The notes under the pieces are model-generated. The model worked only from the letters and a program-made list of their open reading frames with translations, was not told the DNA's origin and did no database searches. Positions 31,122-39,393 of a stretch of 64,000 nucleotides of DNA are shown piece after piece. The translations under genes were made by a program, and so were the position numbers. The stretch's first letter is position 1. Each line of letters starts with the position of its first letter. This DNA is from Mesorhizobium amorphae. GTDB taxonomy: Bacteria > Pseudomonadota > Alphaproteobacteria > Rhizobiales > Rhizobiaceae. The stretch spans positions 60,556-124,555 of the forward strand of contig QFNI01000004.1 of NCBI GenBank assembly GCA_003240775.1, in the 5' to 3' direction.

Positions 31122-32075
31122 ATGCTCGCCTTGACCCTCTGGAAGACTTTGCCCGCAGCGCTCGGCCTGGCAGCGCTCGCAGCCGCCCCTGCATTCGCCG
31201 CCGAGCCCGAGACCTGCAAGACCGTGCGCTTCGCCGATGTGGGATGGACCGACATCACCGCGACCACCGCGACCGCGTCCACGATCCTGACCGCGCTCGG
31301 CTACACGCCCGAGACCCAGGTGCTTTCGGTGCCCGTCACCTACACCTCGCTCGCCAACAAGGACATCGACGTGTTCCTGGGCAACTGGATGCCCACCATG
31401 GAAGCCGACATCAAGCCCTACCGGGATGCCGGCACGGTGGAGACGCTGCGCACCAACCTCGAAGGCGCGAAATACACGCTGGCCGTGCCCGAGCACACCT
31501 ATGAGGCCGGCCTCAAGACCTTTGCCGACATCGCGAAGTTCAAGGACAAGCTCGACAACAAGATCTACGGCATCGAGGCCGGCAACGACGGCAACCGGCT
31601 GATCCTGGGTATGATCGAGGAGGGCAAGTTCGGCCTTTCGGGCTTCGAGCTCGTGGAAAGCTCCGAGGCCGGCATGCTGTCGGCCGTGCAGCGCGCCGCG
31701 AACTCCACCCAGGACGTGGTCTTCCTCGGCTGGGAGCCCCATCCCATGAACGCCAACATCAAGATGAAATATCTCGAAGGCGGCGACGAGGTGTTCGGCC
31801 CGAACTTCGGCGGCGCCACCGTCGCCACCAACGTGCGCCAGGGCTATGCCACCGAATGCCCCAATGTCGGCAAGTTCCTCCAGAACCTGTCGTTCTCGCT
31901 GTCCATGGAAAACGAGATCATGGGTGCGATCCTGAACGACGGCGCGGAAGCGGGTGCTGCTGCCACCGCCTGGCTCAAGGCGAACCCCGAGGCGCTCGGC
32001 CCCTGGCTCGACGGCGTGACGACCTTCGACGGCTCGGACGCCAAGGCCGCCGTGAACACCGCGCTCGGCCTCTGA
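31122..32075 (+). CDS. choX: Choline ABC transporter substrate-binding protein
   Basis: A ~317-residue periplasmic binding protein for choline. After a signal peptide (cut near AFA/AEP) comes CKTVRFADVGWTDITATTAT, then VFLGNWMPTMEADIKPYRDA and DVVFLGWEPHPMN, typical of ChoX, in which aromatic residues box the quaternary ammonium. ATG at 31122 is given as start, but TTG at 31131 has GGGAG at a better distance and also gives a good signal peptide. It heads the choXWV operon and is divergent from the coiled-coil gene. No betI/betA/betB genes are present in the window. Confidence 0.92.
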   Translation: MLALTLWKTLPAALGLAALAAAPAFAAEPETCKTVRFADVGWTDITATTATASTILTALGYTPETQVLSVPVTYTSLANKDIDVFLGNWMPTMEADIKPYRDAGTVETLRTNLEGAKYTLAVPEHTYEAGLKTFADIAKFKDKLDNKIYGIEAGNDGNRLILGMIEEGKFGLSGFELVESSEAGMLSAVQRAANSTQDVVFLGWEPHPMNANIKMKYLEGGDEVFGPNFGGATVATNVRQGYATECPNVGKFLQNLSFSLSMENEIMGAILNDGAEAGAAATAWLKANPEALGPWLDGVTTFDGSDAKAAVNTALGL

Positions 32076-32150
32076 GCCGTCTGCGCGAACGCGTTCGGCG
32101 GCGCCGGGTCGATCGGCCCGGCGCCGCTCGCATGAGGGGGAAGCACTGAG

Positions 32151-33002
32151 TTGAACGGGCTCCAGGACATCTTCGCGACCAAGATCCCGGTCGGGCGCTG
32201 GGGCAAGGCGTTTTTCGATTTCCTGACCGAGAACTTCACCTGGTTCTTCGACGGCGTGGCGAACGCGCTGGGCTTCGTGCTGGGCGGGCTGTCGAGCGCA
32301 CTCCTGATGCTGCCGCCGCTCGTGCTGGCCGTGCTGATCGCCGGCCTCGCCTTTCTGCTCCAGCGCTCCTGGAAGCTGTCGCTCGGCGTGCTGCTCGGCC
32401 TTCTCTTCATCATCAACCAGGGGCTCTGGAAGGACACGGTGGAAACGCTGGTGCTGGTGGTGGCAGCCGCTGCCGTCTCCATGGCCATCGGCGTCCCCAT
32501 CGGCATCTGGGCCGCGCACAACCGCCGGGTCTACCGCTACCTGCAGCCCGTGCTCGACCTCATGCAGACCATGCCCACCTTCGTCTACCTGATCCCGGTC
32601 CTGATCCTGTTCGGCCTGGGCGTGGCGCCGGGCCTGATCGTCACCGTGATCTTCGCCGCACCCGCTCCCATCCGGCTCACCTATCTCGGCATCACGTCCG
32701 TGCCCAAGCCCATGCTCGAAGCCGGCGAGGCCTTCGGCGCCACCAAGCGCCAGCTCCTGTGGAAGGTCGAGCTTCCCGCCGCCCTGCCCACCATCATGGC
32801 GGGGCTCACCCAGTGCATCATGCTGTCGCTGTCCATGGTGGTGATCGCGGCCCTGATCGGCGCCAACGGTCTCGGCCGGCCGGTCGTGCGCGCGCTCAAC
32901 TCCGTCAACATCCCGCTCGGGCTGGAGGCGGGCTTGGCCATCGTCATCCTCGCCATCATCCTCGACCGCATGAGCCGCGTCCGCGGGGGAGAAGCCCCAT
33001 GA
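32151..33002 (+). CDS. choW: Choline ABC transporter permease
   Basis: A 283-residue inner-membrane permease of the ProW/OpuAB group with about six helices; the BPD permease loop AGEAFGATKRQLLWKVELPA (EAA motif) faces the ATPase. The TTG start at 32151 has GGGGGAAG upstream and lies 75 bases after choX. Its stop overlaps the next start codon (ATGA). Confidence 0.92.
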   Translation: MNGLQDIFATKIPVGRWGKAFFDFLTENFTWFFDGVANALGFVLGGLSSALLMLPPLVLAVLIAGLAFLLQRSWKLSLGVLLGLLFIINQGLWKDTVETLVLVVAAAAVSMAIGVPIGIWAAHNRRVYRYLQPVLDLMQTMPTFVYLIPVLILFGLGVAPGLIVTVIFAAPAPIRLTYLGITSVPKPMLEAGEAFGATKRQLLWKVELPAALPTIMAGLTQCIMLSLSMVVIAALIGANGLGRPVVRALNSVNIPLGLEAGLAIVILAIILDRMSRVRGGEAP

Positions 33003-34183
33003 CCACGGCCATCGCCTTCCGCGACGTGGACATCGTCTTCGGCCGCGATCCTGCCCCCGCCCTTCGCCTGATCGACCAGAACGCCACCCGCGCCGAGATC
33101 CTGGAAAAGACCGGCTCCGTGCTCGGCTGCGCCAAGGCGAGCCTGGACGTGGCCGAAGGCGAGATCTCCGTCCTGATGGGCCTGTCGGGCTCGGGCAAGT
33201 CCACGCTCCTGCGCGCGGTCAACCGCCTCAACGTGCCCGCGCGCGGCTCGGTCACGGTGCGCGACGGCGAGCGCGAGGTGGACATCACCCGCTGCGACGC
33301 CGCCACGCTCCGCCGCATCCGCCAGAAGCGGGTGGCGATGGTGTTCCAGCAGTTCGCGCTCCTGCCCTGGCGCACGGTTGCCGAGAATGTCGGCTTCGGG
33401 CTCGAGCTCGCGGGCCTCCCGCAGGCGGAGCGCAAGGCCCGCGTCGCGCGCCAGCTCGCGCTCGTCGGCCTCGACCAGTGGGCCGACAAATACGCCCACG
33501 AACTGTCCGGCGGCATGCAGCAGCGCGTCGGCCTCGCCCGCGCCTTCGCGACCGAAGCCCCCATCCTCTTGATGGACGAGCCCTTCTCGGCGCTTGACCC
33601 GCTCATCCGCACCAAGCTCCAGGACGAGCTGCTCGACCTCCAGAGCAAGCTCAAGAAGACCATCCTCTTCGTCAGCCACGATCTCGAGGAAGCGCTCAAG
33701 ATCGGCAACCGCATCACGATCATGGAAGGCGGGCGCATCGTGCAGTCGGGCGCGCCCGAGGAGATCGTGCTGAAGCCCGCCAACGACTACGTGCGCGACT
33801 TCATCGCCAACGTGAACCCGCTTTCCGTGCTGACCGCCTGGAACGTCATGCGCGACCGGCGCGATCTCGAGCCCGCGGGCGAGGGCTGGGTCTGGCTCGA
33901 CCGGCGCAACACCACGCGCTTTCATCTGGACGCCGATGGCCTCGTGATCGGCGCCGAGCGCGACGGGCGCCCCGCCGTCTGGGTGTCCTGCGATGATCTC
34001 GAACGCCTGCCGGCGGATGCGCCCCACGTCTTCTGGGCCCGGCCCGGCACGCCGCTCAAGACGGTGATGCTCGCCATGCACCGCTCGCAGACCGCACCCG
34101 TCGCCCTTTTCGACGACGCCTCGCGCTTCGTCGGCTCGATCGGCATCCGCGACGTGCTCAAGGCGGTGGTGCGGGGGAGTTGA
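32999..34183 (+). CDS. choV: Choline ABC transporter ATP-binding protein
   Basis: A 394-residue ATPase driving choline uptake. Walker A GLSGSGKST, Q-loop FQQFALLPW, signature LSGGMQQRVGLARAFA and Walker B ILLMDEPFSALD are all intact; residues ~290-394 are a C-terminal regulatory part with CBS-like features. The insert ALRLIDQNATRAEILEKTGS before the nucleotide fold is typical of ChoV/ProV proteins. The ATG overlaps the choW stop by four bases, so it is translationally coupled. Confidence 0.93.
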   Translation: MTTAIAFRDVDIVFGRDPAPALRLIDQNATRAEILEKTGSVLGCAKASLDVAEGEISVLMGLSGSGKSTLLRAVNRLNVPARGSVTVRDGEREVDITRCDAATLRRIRQKRVAMVFQQFALLPWRTVAENVGFGLELAGLPQAERKARVARQLALVGLDQWADKYAHELSGGMQQRVGLARAFATEAPILLMDEPFSALDPLIRTKLQDELLDLQSKLKKTILFVSHDLEEALKIGNRITIMEGGRIVQSGAPEEIVLKPANDYVRDFIANVNPLSVLTAWNVMRDRRDLEPAGEGWVWLDRRNTTRFHLDADGLVIGAERDGRPAVWVSCDDLERLPADAPHVFWARPGTPLKTVMLAMHRSQTAPVALFDDASRFVGSIGIRDVLKAVVRGS

Positions 34184-34201
34184 GGGGCGGGGAGGGTGTG
34201 G

Positions 34202-34328
34202 GTGCTTCGAGGCTCGGCTCCGCCTCGCACCTCGGCATGAGGGAGGCGGGTGCTGGAACCCGTCATCATGGTCAGCGCCCACGCTCCTCATCCTGAGGTG
34301 CCCGCAAAGCGGGCCTCAAAGACCGCAC
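34202..34328. repeat. Inverted pair of type C intergenic repeats
   Basis: Two related elements in opposite orientation (34202-34243 and 34284-34328) lie between choV and ccmC. The right copy reads CTCCTCATCCTGAGGTGCCC then GCAAAGCGGGCCTCAAAGAC; a third copy is at 61826-61870. Each contains a short inverted repeat (GCCCGC/GCGGGC). The remaining bases of the 232-base gap show nothing else. Confidence 0.7.
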
Positions 34329-34415
34329 GACCTCTTCACCCGCGCCCCCGCGACACCCTCTCAATTGCGCCGCACTCCCCACGCGATTATGTAGCCCGTC
34401 AAACAGGGTTCGCAG

Positions 34416-35186
34416 ATGAGCGAAGCGACGGGCAAGAGCGGGAGCGTTCCCGGCGGGCTTTGGGGCCTCGCCAACCCCACGCGCTTTCTGCAGCTCTCGG
34501 GCGCGGTCCTGCCCTGGCTCGCCGCCCTTTCCGCTCTCGCGCTCGCCGCAGGCCTTTTCCTCGGCTTCCGCGCGCCCGCGGACTACCAGCAGGGCAACAC
34601 CGTGCGGATCATGTATATCCACGTGCCCTTCGCGTGGCTCTCCATGCTCTGCTACTCCACCATGGCCGTCTCCGCACTCGGAACGCTCGTCTGGCGCCAT
34701 CCGCTGGCCGATGTGGCCCTGAAGGCTGCGGCACCCATCGGCGCCACCTTCACCGCACTTGCGCTCGCCACCGGCTCGATCTGGGGCAAGCCGATGTGGG
34801 GCACATGGTGGGTGTGGGATGCGCGGCTCACCTCCGTCTTCGTGCTGTTTTTGATCTATTGCGGCCTGATGGCGCTCAACCGCGCGATCGACGATCCCGG
34901 CCGTGCCGCGCGCGCGACCGCCGTGATGACCCTGGTCGGCTTCGTCAACATCCCCATCATCAAGTTCTCCGTCGACTGGTGGAACACGCTCCACCAGGGC
35001 GCCTCCGTCTTCCGGCTCGACGGCCCCTCCATCGACCCCTCCATGCTCTGGCCGCTGCTCTTGTCGGCGCTCGGCTTCACGCTTCTCTTCGCGACGCTCC
35101 ACCTCGCGGCCATGCGGGTGGAGATTCTGCGCCGGCGGGTGGGTGCGCTGCGGCGCGTGGCGGCAAGACGGGCGGAAGCGCTGTGA
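34416..35186 (+). CDS. ccmC: Heme exporter/handling protein CcmC
   Basis: A 256-residue membrane protein of cytochrome c maturation system I, with six helices and the periplasmic tryptophan-rich motif WGTWWVWDARLTS that presents heme to CcmE. External histidines are present in YIHVPFAW and TLHQGASVF. It heads ccmC-ccmD-ccmG; ccmA and ccmB, which usually precede it, are not next to it here. A ribosome site is weak; the ATG at 34416 gives the family N-terminus. Confidence 0.93.
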   Translation: MSEATGKSGSVPGGLWGLANPTRFLQLSGAVLPWLAALSALALAAGLFLGFRAPADYQQGNTVRIMYIHVPFAWLSMLCYSTMAVSALGTLVWRHPLADVALKAAAPIGATFTALALATGSIWGKPMWGTWWVWDARLTSVFVLFLIYCGLMALNRAIDDPGRAARATAVMTLVGFVNIPIIKFSVDWWNTLHQGASVFRLDGPSIDPSMLWPLLLSALGFTLLFATLHLAAMRVEILRRRVGALRRVAARRAEAL

Positions 35187-35353
35187 GCGAGCTGCACGAC
35201 CTCTTCGTGGGCGCCGCCTATGCCATCGCGGCACTCGGCGTGGGGGGCCTGATCGCCTGGGTGCTGATCGACGGGCGCCTGCGCCGCGCGGAACTGGAGG
35301 CGCTCGAAGCCGAAGGCGTGCGCCGCCGCTCCGACATGGCAGCCCGGCCGTGA
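35183..35353 (+). CDS. ccmD: Heme exporter protein CcmD
   Basis: A 56-residue one-helix membrane protein (LFVGAAYAIAALGVGGLIAW VLIDG) with a basic and acidic C-terminal tail (RLRRAELEALEAEGVRRR), as in CcmD, which helps CcmC release holo-CcmE. The GTG start overlaps the ccmC stop (GTGA, 35183-35186). Its size and place between ccmC and ccmG support the call more than sequence identity, which is always low in CcmD. Confidence 0.85.
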   Translation: MSELHDLFVGAAYAIAALGVGGLIAWVLIDGRLRRAELEALEAEGVRRRSDMAARP

Positions 35354-35952
35354 GCGACGTGGACACCGCGCCCGCGAACCCTGGGCCCAGGCGCAGGCTT
35401 TCCCTGCTGCTTATCATGCCGTTTGCGGTGTTCGCCGTGCTGGCCGGCCTCTTCCTCGCCCAGCTCCTGTCGGGGCGCGACGTGGCGGCCGTGCCGTCCG
35501 CCCTGATCGGTGCGCCCGCGCCCGAAACCGTGCTTCCGCCGCTTGAAGGCGCGGGGCTGCCGGGGCTCGACCCCACAACCTTCCGCGGGGAAGTCACGGT
35601 GCTCAATGTCTGGGCCTCGTGGTGCGCGCCCTGCCGGGCGGAGCATCCGCTGCTGCTCGAACTCTCGCGCGACACGCGCTTCCGGCTCGCCGGGCTCAAC
35701 TACAAGGACCAGCCCGCCAACGCGTCAGGCTTCCTGCGCGAGCTCGGCAATCCCTTCGGCCTGATCGGGGTGGACGCTTCCGGCCGCGCCGCGATCGACT
35801 GGGGCGTCTACGGCGTGCCCGAAACCTTCGTGGTGGGCCGGGACGGCACGATCCGCTTCAAGCATGTCGGCCCGCTCGACGAGACGTCCTTGCGCCAGAG
35901 CCTCATGCCCGCCATCGAAGCGGCCCTCGCAGGCCCTGCGCCGGCACCGTAA
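35350..35952 (+). CDS. ccmG: Thiol:disulfide oxidoreductase CcmG/DsbE
   Basis: A 200-residue thioredoxin-like protein anchored by one N-terminal helix (LSLLLIMPFAVFAVLAGLFL). The redox motif WASWCAPCRAEHP and cis-Pro region YGVPETFVV match CcmG, which reduces apocytochrome c and CcmH thiols in the periplasm. The GTG start overlaps the ccmD stop (GTGA), so ccmCDG are all coupled. Confidence 0.92.
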   Translation: MSDVDTAPANPGPRRRLSLLLIMPFAVFAVLAGLFLAQLLSGRDVAAVPSALIGAPAPETVLPPLEGAGLPGLDPTTFRGEVTVLNVWASWCAPCRAEHPLLLELSRDTRFRLAGLNYKDQPANASGFLRELGNPFGLIGVDASGRAAIDWGVYGVPETFVVGRDGTIRFKHVGPLDETSLRQSLMPAIEAALAGPAPAP

Positions 35953-35995
35953 GAAACCTTAACGCCCCTTTGCTAGCCTGCGCTTTCTGAAGGGC

Positions 35996-37042
35996 ATGGG
36001 CGTGGCGACAGCTGAGGAGGTTCGGGCGCATTTTCGGGCGCAGGCGGAAGCCTGCGAGCGGCTCGGCTCGCCTTTCACCGCGGGGCTGTGCCGCGCGCTC
36101 GCCCATGTGCTCGACACCTCCACCCAGACCGGCCGCAAGGCGCTGGGCTGGTCGGGCGATCCGCAATCGGATGCGCTCGCGCTCAGGCTCTGCGGCGGCC
36201 TCCACGCGCTCGTGCTGTCGCGCGCCGATCTCGTGCTCACGGCGGCCTTCCCGCCGCGCTCGGCGAGCCAGCACCTGCTCGCCGGCATCCTGCCCGCCAC
36301 CTTCCGCAAGCACGACGCGCGGCTGGCATCGAGCCTCGACCACCCGCCCCAGACCAACGAGGTCGCGCGCTCCGCCATGCTGCTGCCGGGCCTGCTCACG
36401 CTTGCCCGCGAGTGGCGCCTGCCGCTGGCGCTTCACGAGGTGGCGGCGAGTGCTGGCCTGAACCTCCTGCTCGACCGCTTCCAGTATCGCTTCGGAGACG
36501 CCCGCTGGGGCGAGGCGGAGGCCAAGGTCGCGCTCGCGCCGGAGCTGCGCGGCACTCCCGTCCCGCTCGGCGGCGAGCTTCGGATCGCCGCGCGCCGCGC
36601 GAGCGATCTCGCGCCCATCTCCGTGCTGGTGCCCGAAGGCGCGCAGCGCCTGCGTTCCTTCGTCTGGGCCGACCAGACCGAGCGCCTCGCGCGGCTCGAT
36701 GCGGCGGTCTCGCTCGCGCGCGCGGAAAACCTTCGCGTGCGCCGCATGGATGCCGCAGAAGCCGTGGTCCGCATGATAGCCGAGCGCAGGACGGGCGAGG
36801 GCGCGGTGCTCATGCACTCGGTCGCCTGGCAATATATGAGCGCGGACACCCGCCGCGCGATGGTCGGCGCGCTCGCCCAGGCCGGCGAAAGCGCGACGCC
36901 GGAGCGCCCGCTCGCCTGGCTGCGCATGGAGCCGCGCGGCAACGAGCCCCATGCCGCGCTGGGCCTGACGGTCTGGCCGGGCGGCGCGACGCGCCACTTG
37001 GCCGATTGCGACTTTCACGGCCGCTGGATCGCCTGGAAATGA
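35996..37042 (+). CDS. DUF2332 family protein
   Basis: A 348-residue cytoplasmic protein with the DUF2332 features: HFRAQAEACERLGSPFTAGL, the PQTNEVARSAMLLPGLLTLA segment, LHEVAASAGLNLLLDRFQYR and, near the end, GEGAVLMHSVAWQYM and HLADCDFHGRWIAW. The Gly/Asn motif SAGLNL and the later His residues suggest a methyltransferase-like fold, but no activity is established. It follows ccmG by 43 bases and ends at a strong hairpin. Confidence 0.88.
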   Translation: MGVATAEEVRAHFRAQAEACERLGSPFTAGLCRALAHVLDTSTQTGRKALGWSGDPQSDALALRLCGGLHALVLSRADLVLTAAFPPRSASQHLLAGILPATFRKHDARLASSLDHPPQTNEVARSAMLLPGLLTLAREWRLPLALHEVAASAGLNLLLDRFQYRFGDARWGEAEAKVALAPELRGTPVPLGGELRIAARRASDLAPISVLVPEGAQRLRSFVWADQTERLARLDAAVSLARAENLRVRRMDAAEAVVRMIAERRTGEGAVLMHSVAWQYMSADTRRAMVGALAQAGESATPERPLAWLRMEPRGNEPHAALGLTVWPGGATRHLADCDFHGRWIAWK

Positions 37043-37044
37043 AA

Positions 37045-37075
37045 ACGGCCCCGAAAGGGGTGCTTTCGGGGCCGT
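37045..37075. terminator. Strong terminator between DUF2332 and DUF1127 genes
   Basis: ACGGCCCCGAAAG and CTTTCGGGGCCGT form a perfect 13-bp stem with a 5-base loop; TTTTCATTT follows on the minus strand, making it an intrinsic terminator for the DUF1127 gene and possibly a two-way one, as it begins 3 bases after the DUF2332 stop. Confidence 0.85.
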
Positions 37076-37095
37076 TCGGGTGGAAGAGGCTGGGA

Positions 37096-37263
37096 TCAGC
37101 CGTAGATTTCGCTGTAGGCGTCGCGGAGCATCTGGCCGCGGTCGGCGCGGATGTCGGCCATGTCGCGCGGCGTCATGCTCATGATTTCGTTGACGAGGCG
37201 GTTGTAGCGGCGGCGCTTCTCGATGCGATGCTGAGCGCCTTCGATGATGCGGTTGAAGTTCAT
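37096..37263 (-). CDS. DUF1127 micro-protein (55 aa)
   Basis: A 55-residue basic protein starting MNFNRIIEGAQHRIEKRRRY and ending IRADRGQMLRDAYSEIYG. The N-terminal Arg-rich helix and the central LTPRDMADI-like MTPRDMADIRADRG segment match DUF1127 (YjiS-like) small proteins, abundant in alphaproteobacteria, where some have been linked to RNA, phosphate and carbon metabolism. It has its own promoter-like region and terminator. GAAGGG precedes the ATG. Confidence 0.85.
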   Translation of the reverse strand: MNFNRIIEGAQHRIEKRRRYNRLVNEIMSMTPRDMADIRADRGQMLRDAYSEIYG

Positions 37264-37338
37264 GGGACAAACCCTTCAAGCGTGAGGCCGCCGTTCCCTT
37301 TTTGGCTGGCCTGGTTGGACCTCCCAGTCGCAAGACGA

Positions 37339-37366
37339 AATCTAATCGTTTGATGCTGCATCGCAA
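37339..37366 (-). promoter_or_regulatory. Predicted DUF1127 promoter within short palindromes
   Basis: TTGCGA (37361-37366) and TAGATT (37339-37344) on the minus strand are 16 bases apart. Just upstream are several small inverted repeats (GCTGC-AAC-GCAGC, GCAT-CGCA-ATGC) that could bind a regulator. The region is richer in A/T than its surroundings. Confidence 0.4.
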
Positions 37367-37438
37367 TGCGTCATGCTGCAACGCAGCAATGCGCGAAATG
37401 CAAGGCTTGTCGGAGAAGCGTTGAGGGTCTGGTAACCC

Positions 37439-38089
37439 TCAGCTCCGTGGCTTGTCTTCCAGCGAATGCCGCAGGATCAGCGGCATCTGGCTCAGGGTAA
37501 AGGCGAGCGTAATGGGCAGCATGCCCCAGGTCTTGAAGCCCACCCAGAAGTCGGTCGAGAAGTTGCGCCAGACGACCTCGTTCACGACCGCGAGAAACAG
37601 AAAGAACACTCCCCACCGGAAGGTCAGCTTGCGCCAGCCTTCGGCATCGAGCTTGAAGGCCGCGTCGAACACGTAGCCGAGCAGCGCCTTGCCGAAGAAA
37701 AGACCGCCGAGCAGGATCACGCCGAACATGGCGTTCACCACGGTCGGCTTGATCTTGATGAACAGCTCGTCCTGCAGCCAGAGCGTCAGCGCGCCGAACA
37801 CCAGCACCACCACGCCCGAGATCAGCGGCATCATCGGCAGCGTGCGGGTCAGCACCCATGACACCGAAAGCGAGATCACGGTCGCCGCCATGAACAGCGC
37901 TGTGGCCAGGAAGATCGGCCCACCCCAGGAACCGAGTGCCGGGAAGTGGTCGATGAGCCAGGCGCCGCGAAGGTTCGCGAAGAAGAAAACCAGAAGCGGC
38001 CCCATCTCCAGCGCGAATTTGAGCAGCGGCGAGACGTTCTCGTGCTTGCGGGGATCGGCGGGGTCGCGCTCGATGATCGGTTCGGCCAT
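37439..38089 (-). CDS. yciB: Septation protein A family (YciB)
   Basis: A 216-residue inner-membrane protein with five to six helices. The family pattern LKFALEMGPLLVFFFANLRG at the N-terminus, then VSWVLTRTLPMMPLISGVVV and FKLDAEGWRKLTFRWGVFFL, is clear. YciB/IspA affects cell envelope and septation. Its ATG shares one base with the ftsY stop codon (TGATG), showing coupling. Last gene of the dapF-mtaB-ftsY-yciB run. Confidence 0.92.
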   Translation of the reverse strand: MAEPIIERDPADPRKHENVSPLLKFALEMGPLLVFFFANLRGAWLIDHFPALGSWGGPIFLATALFMAATVISLSVSWVLTRTLPMMPLISGVVVLVFGALTLWLQDELFIKIKPTVVNAMFGVILLGGLFFGKALLGYVFDAAFKLDAEGWRKLTFRWGVFFLFLAVVNEVVWRNFSTDFWVGFKTWGMLPITLAFTLSQMPLILRHSLEDKPRS

Positions 38090-39390
38090 CAGATTGCGCT
38101 CCCGGCTATCGCGCGCGCGAAATCCCGCGCCTTGAAGGGTTCGAGGTCGTCCACGCCTTCGCCCACCCCGATGAAGAAGACGGGCAGCTTGTGGCGGGCG
38201 GCGATGGCGACGAGGATGCCGCCGCGCGCGGTGCCGTCGAGCTTGGTCATCACGAGCCCGTTGACGCCGGCGACATGGCGGAAGATCTCCACCTGGTTGA
38301 GCGCGTTCTGCCCCGTGGTCGCGTCCAGCGTCTGGAGCACGGTGTGGGGCGCGTCGGGATCGAGCTTTTTGAGCACACGCACGACCTTTTCCAGCTCGGC
38401 CATCAATTCGGCCTTGTTCTGCAGGCGACCGGCCGTGTCGATGATCAACACGTCGCTGCCCGCAGCCTTGGCCTGTTCGAAGGCCTCGTATGCCAGCCCC
38501 GCTGCGTCCGCGCCGAGCTTGGTCGAGACCACAGGCGCGCCCGTGCGCTCGCCCCAGATCTTCAACTGCTCGATGGCCGCTGCGCGGAACGTGTCGCCGG
38601 CTGCCAGCATCACGGAAAGCCCGCCCGCCGTCAGCTTCGCCGCGAGCTTGCCGATGGTCGTGGTCTTGCCTGTGCCGTTGACGCCCACCACCAGGATCAC
38701 GTGCGGGCGATGGCTCATGTCGAGTTCGAGCGACTGCGCCACGGGATCGAGCACCCTCGCGATCTCGTCGGCCATCACGGCGCGCACCTGCGCTTCCGTG
38801 GTCTGGAAGCCGTAGCGCCCCGAAGCCAGCGCGTCCGAGATGCGCAAGGCAGTGTCCGCTCCCAGATCGGCGCGGATCAGCACCTCTTCCAGTTCCTCGA
38901 CGATCTCCTCGGTCAGCTTGCCCTTGCTGAACACGGCCGACAGGTTGCCGGAGAGTTCGCGCGACGAGCGCCCGAGCCCTTCGCGCATGCGCTGAAGCCA
39001 GCCCGTCGGGGCGGCGGCGGGCGCAGGTGCAGACACCGCCTCGCGGCGCTCCACCGTTCCGCCCACGCTGACGCGGCCCGAATAGCGAGCAGGCGCAGCC
39101 TCCATCGTGGCGGGCGGCGGCGCGGGCGGGGGCGCAACCGGCTCGGCTGCCGGCGGCAGATCGGTCAGCGGATAGGCCGGCGGCTCCTCGGTGGGTGCCG
39201 GCGGCGGCACCTCGACGGGCTCGGCGAACGGCACCTCGGGCAAAGGCGAGGGGATTTCCGGCAAAGGCGCGGGCGCAGGCTCCACCTCCGGCGGCAACGG
39301 CTCGGGCGGCAGGGGCGGCGGCTCGGGTGCCGGCTGCTCCTCGGGCTTGGGTCCGAAGGAGAAGACCTTCTTGAGGAAGTCGAATGCCAT
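38089..39390 (-). CDS. ftsY: Signal recognition particle receptor FtsY
   Basis: A 433-residue SRP GTPase docking ribosomes at the membrane. Residues ~17-130 are a Pro/Ala/Glu-rich A domain; the N domain follows (~130-225) and then the G domain with G1 GVNGTGKTTTIGKLA, DTFRAAA, DTAGRLQ and TKLDGTARGG. The last residues hold the conserved GVGEGVDDLEPF. The low-complexity Pro-rich N-terminus is longer than in many relatives. Co-transcribed with mtaB (3 bases away) and yciB. Confidence 0.97.
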   Translation of the reverse strand: MAFDFLKKVFSFGPKPEEQPAPEPPPLPPEPLPPEVEPAPAPLPEIPSPLPEVPFAEPVEVPPPAPTEEPPAYPLTDLPPAAEPVAPPPAPPPATMEAAPARYSGRVSVGGTVERREAVSAPAPAAAPTGWLQRMREGLGRSSRELSGNLSAVFSKGKLTEEIVEELEEVLIRADLGADTALRISDALASGRYGFQTTEAQVRAVMADEIARVLDPVAQSLELDMSHRPHVILVVGVNGTGKTTTIGKLAAKLTAGGLSVMLAAGDTFRAAAIEQLKIWGERTGAPVVSTKLGADAAGLAYEAFEQAKAAGSDVLIIDTAGRLQNKAELMAELEKVVRVLKKLDPDAPHTVLQTLDATTGQNALNQVEIFRHVAGVNGLVMTKLDGTARGGILVAIAARHKLPVFFIGVGEGVDDLEPFKARDFARAIAGSAI

Positions 39391-39393
39391 GGG

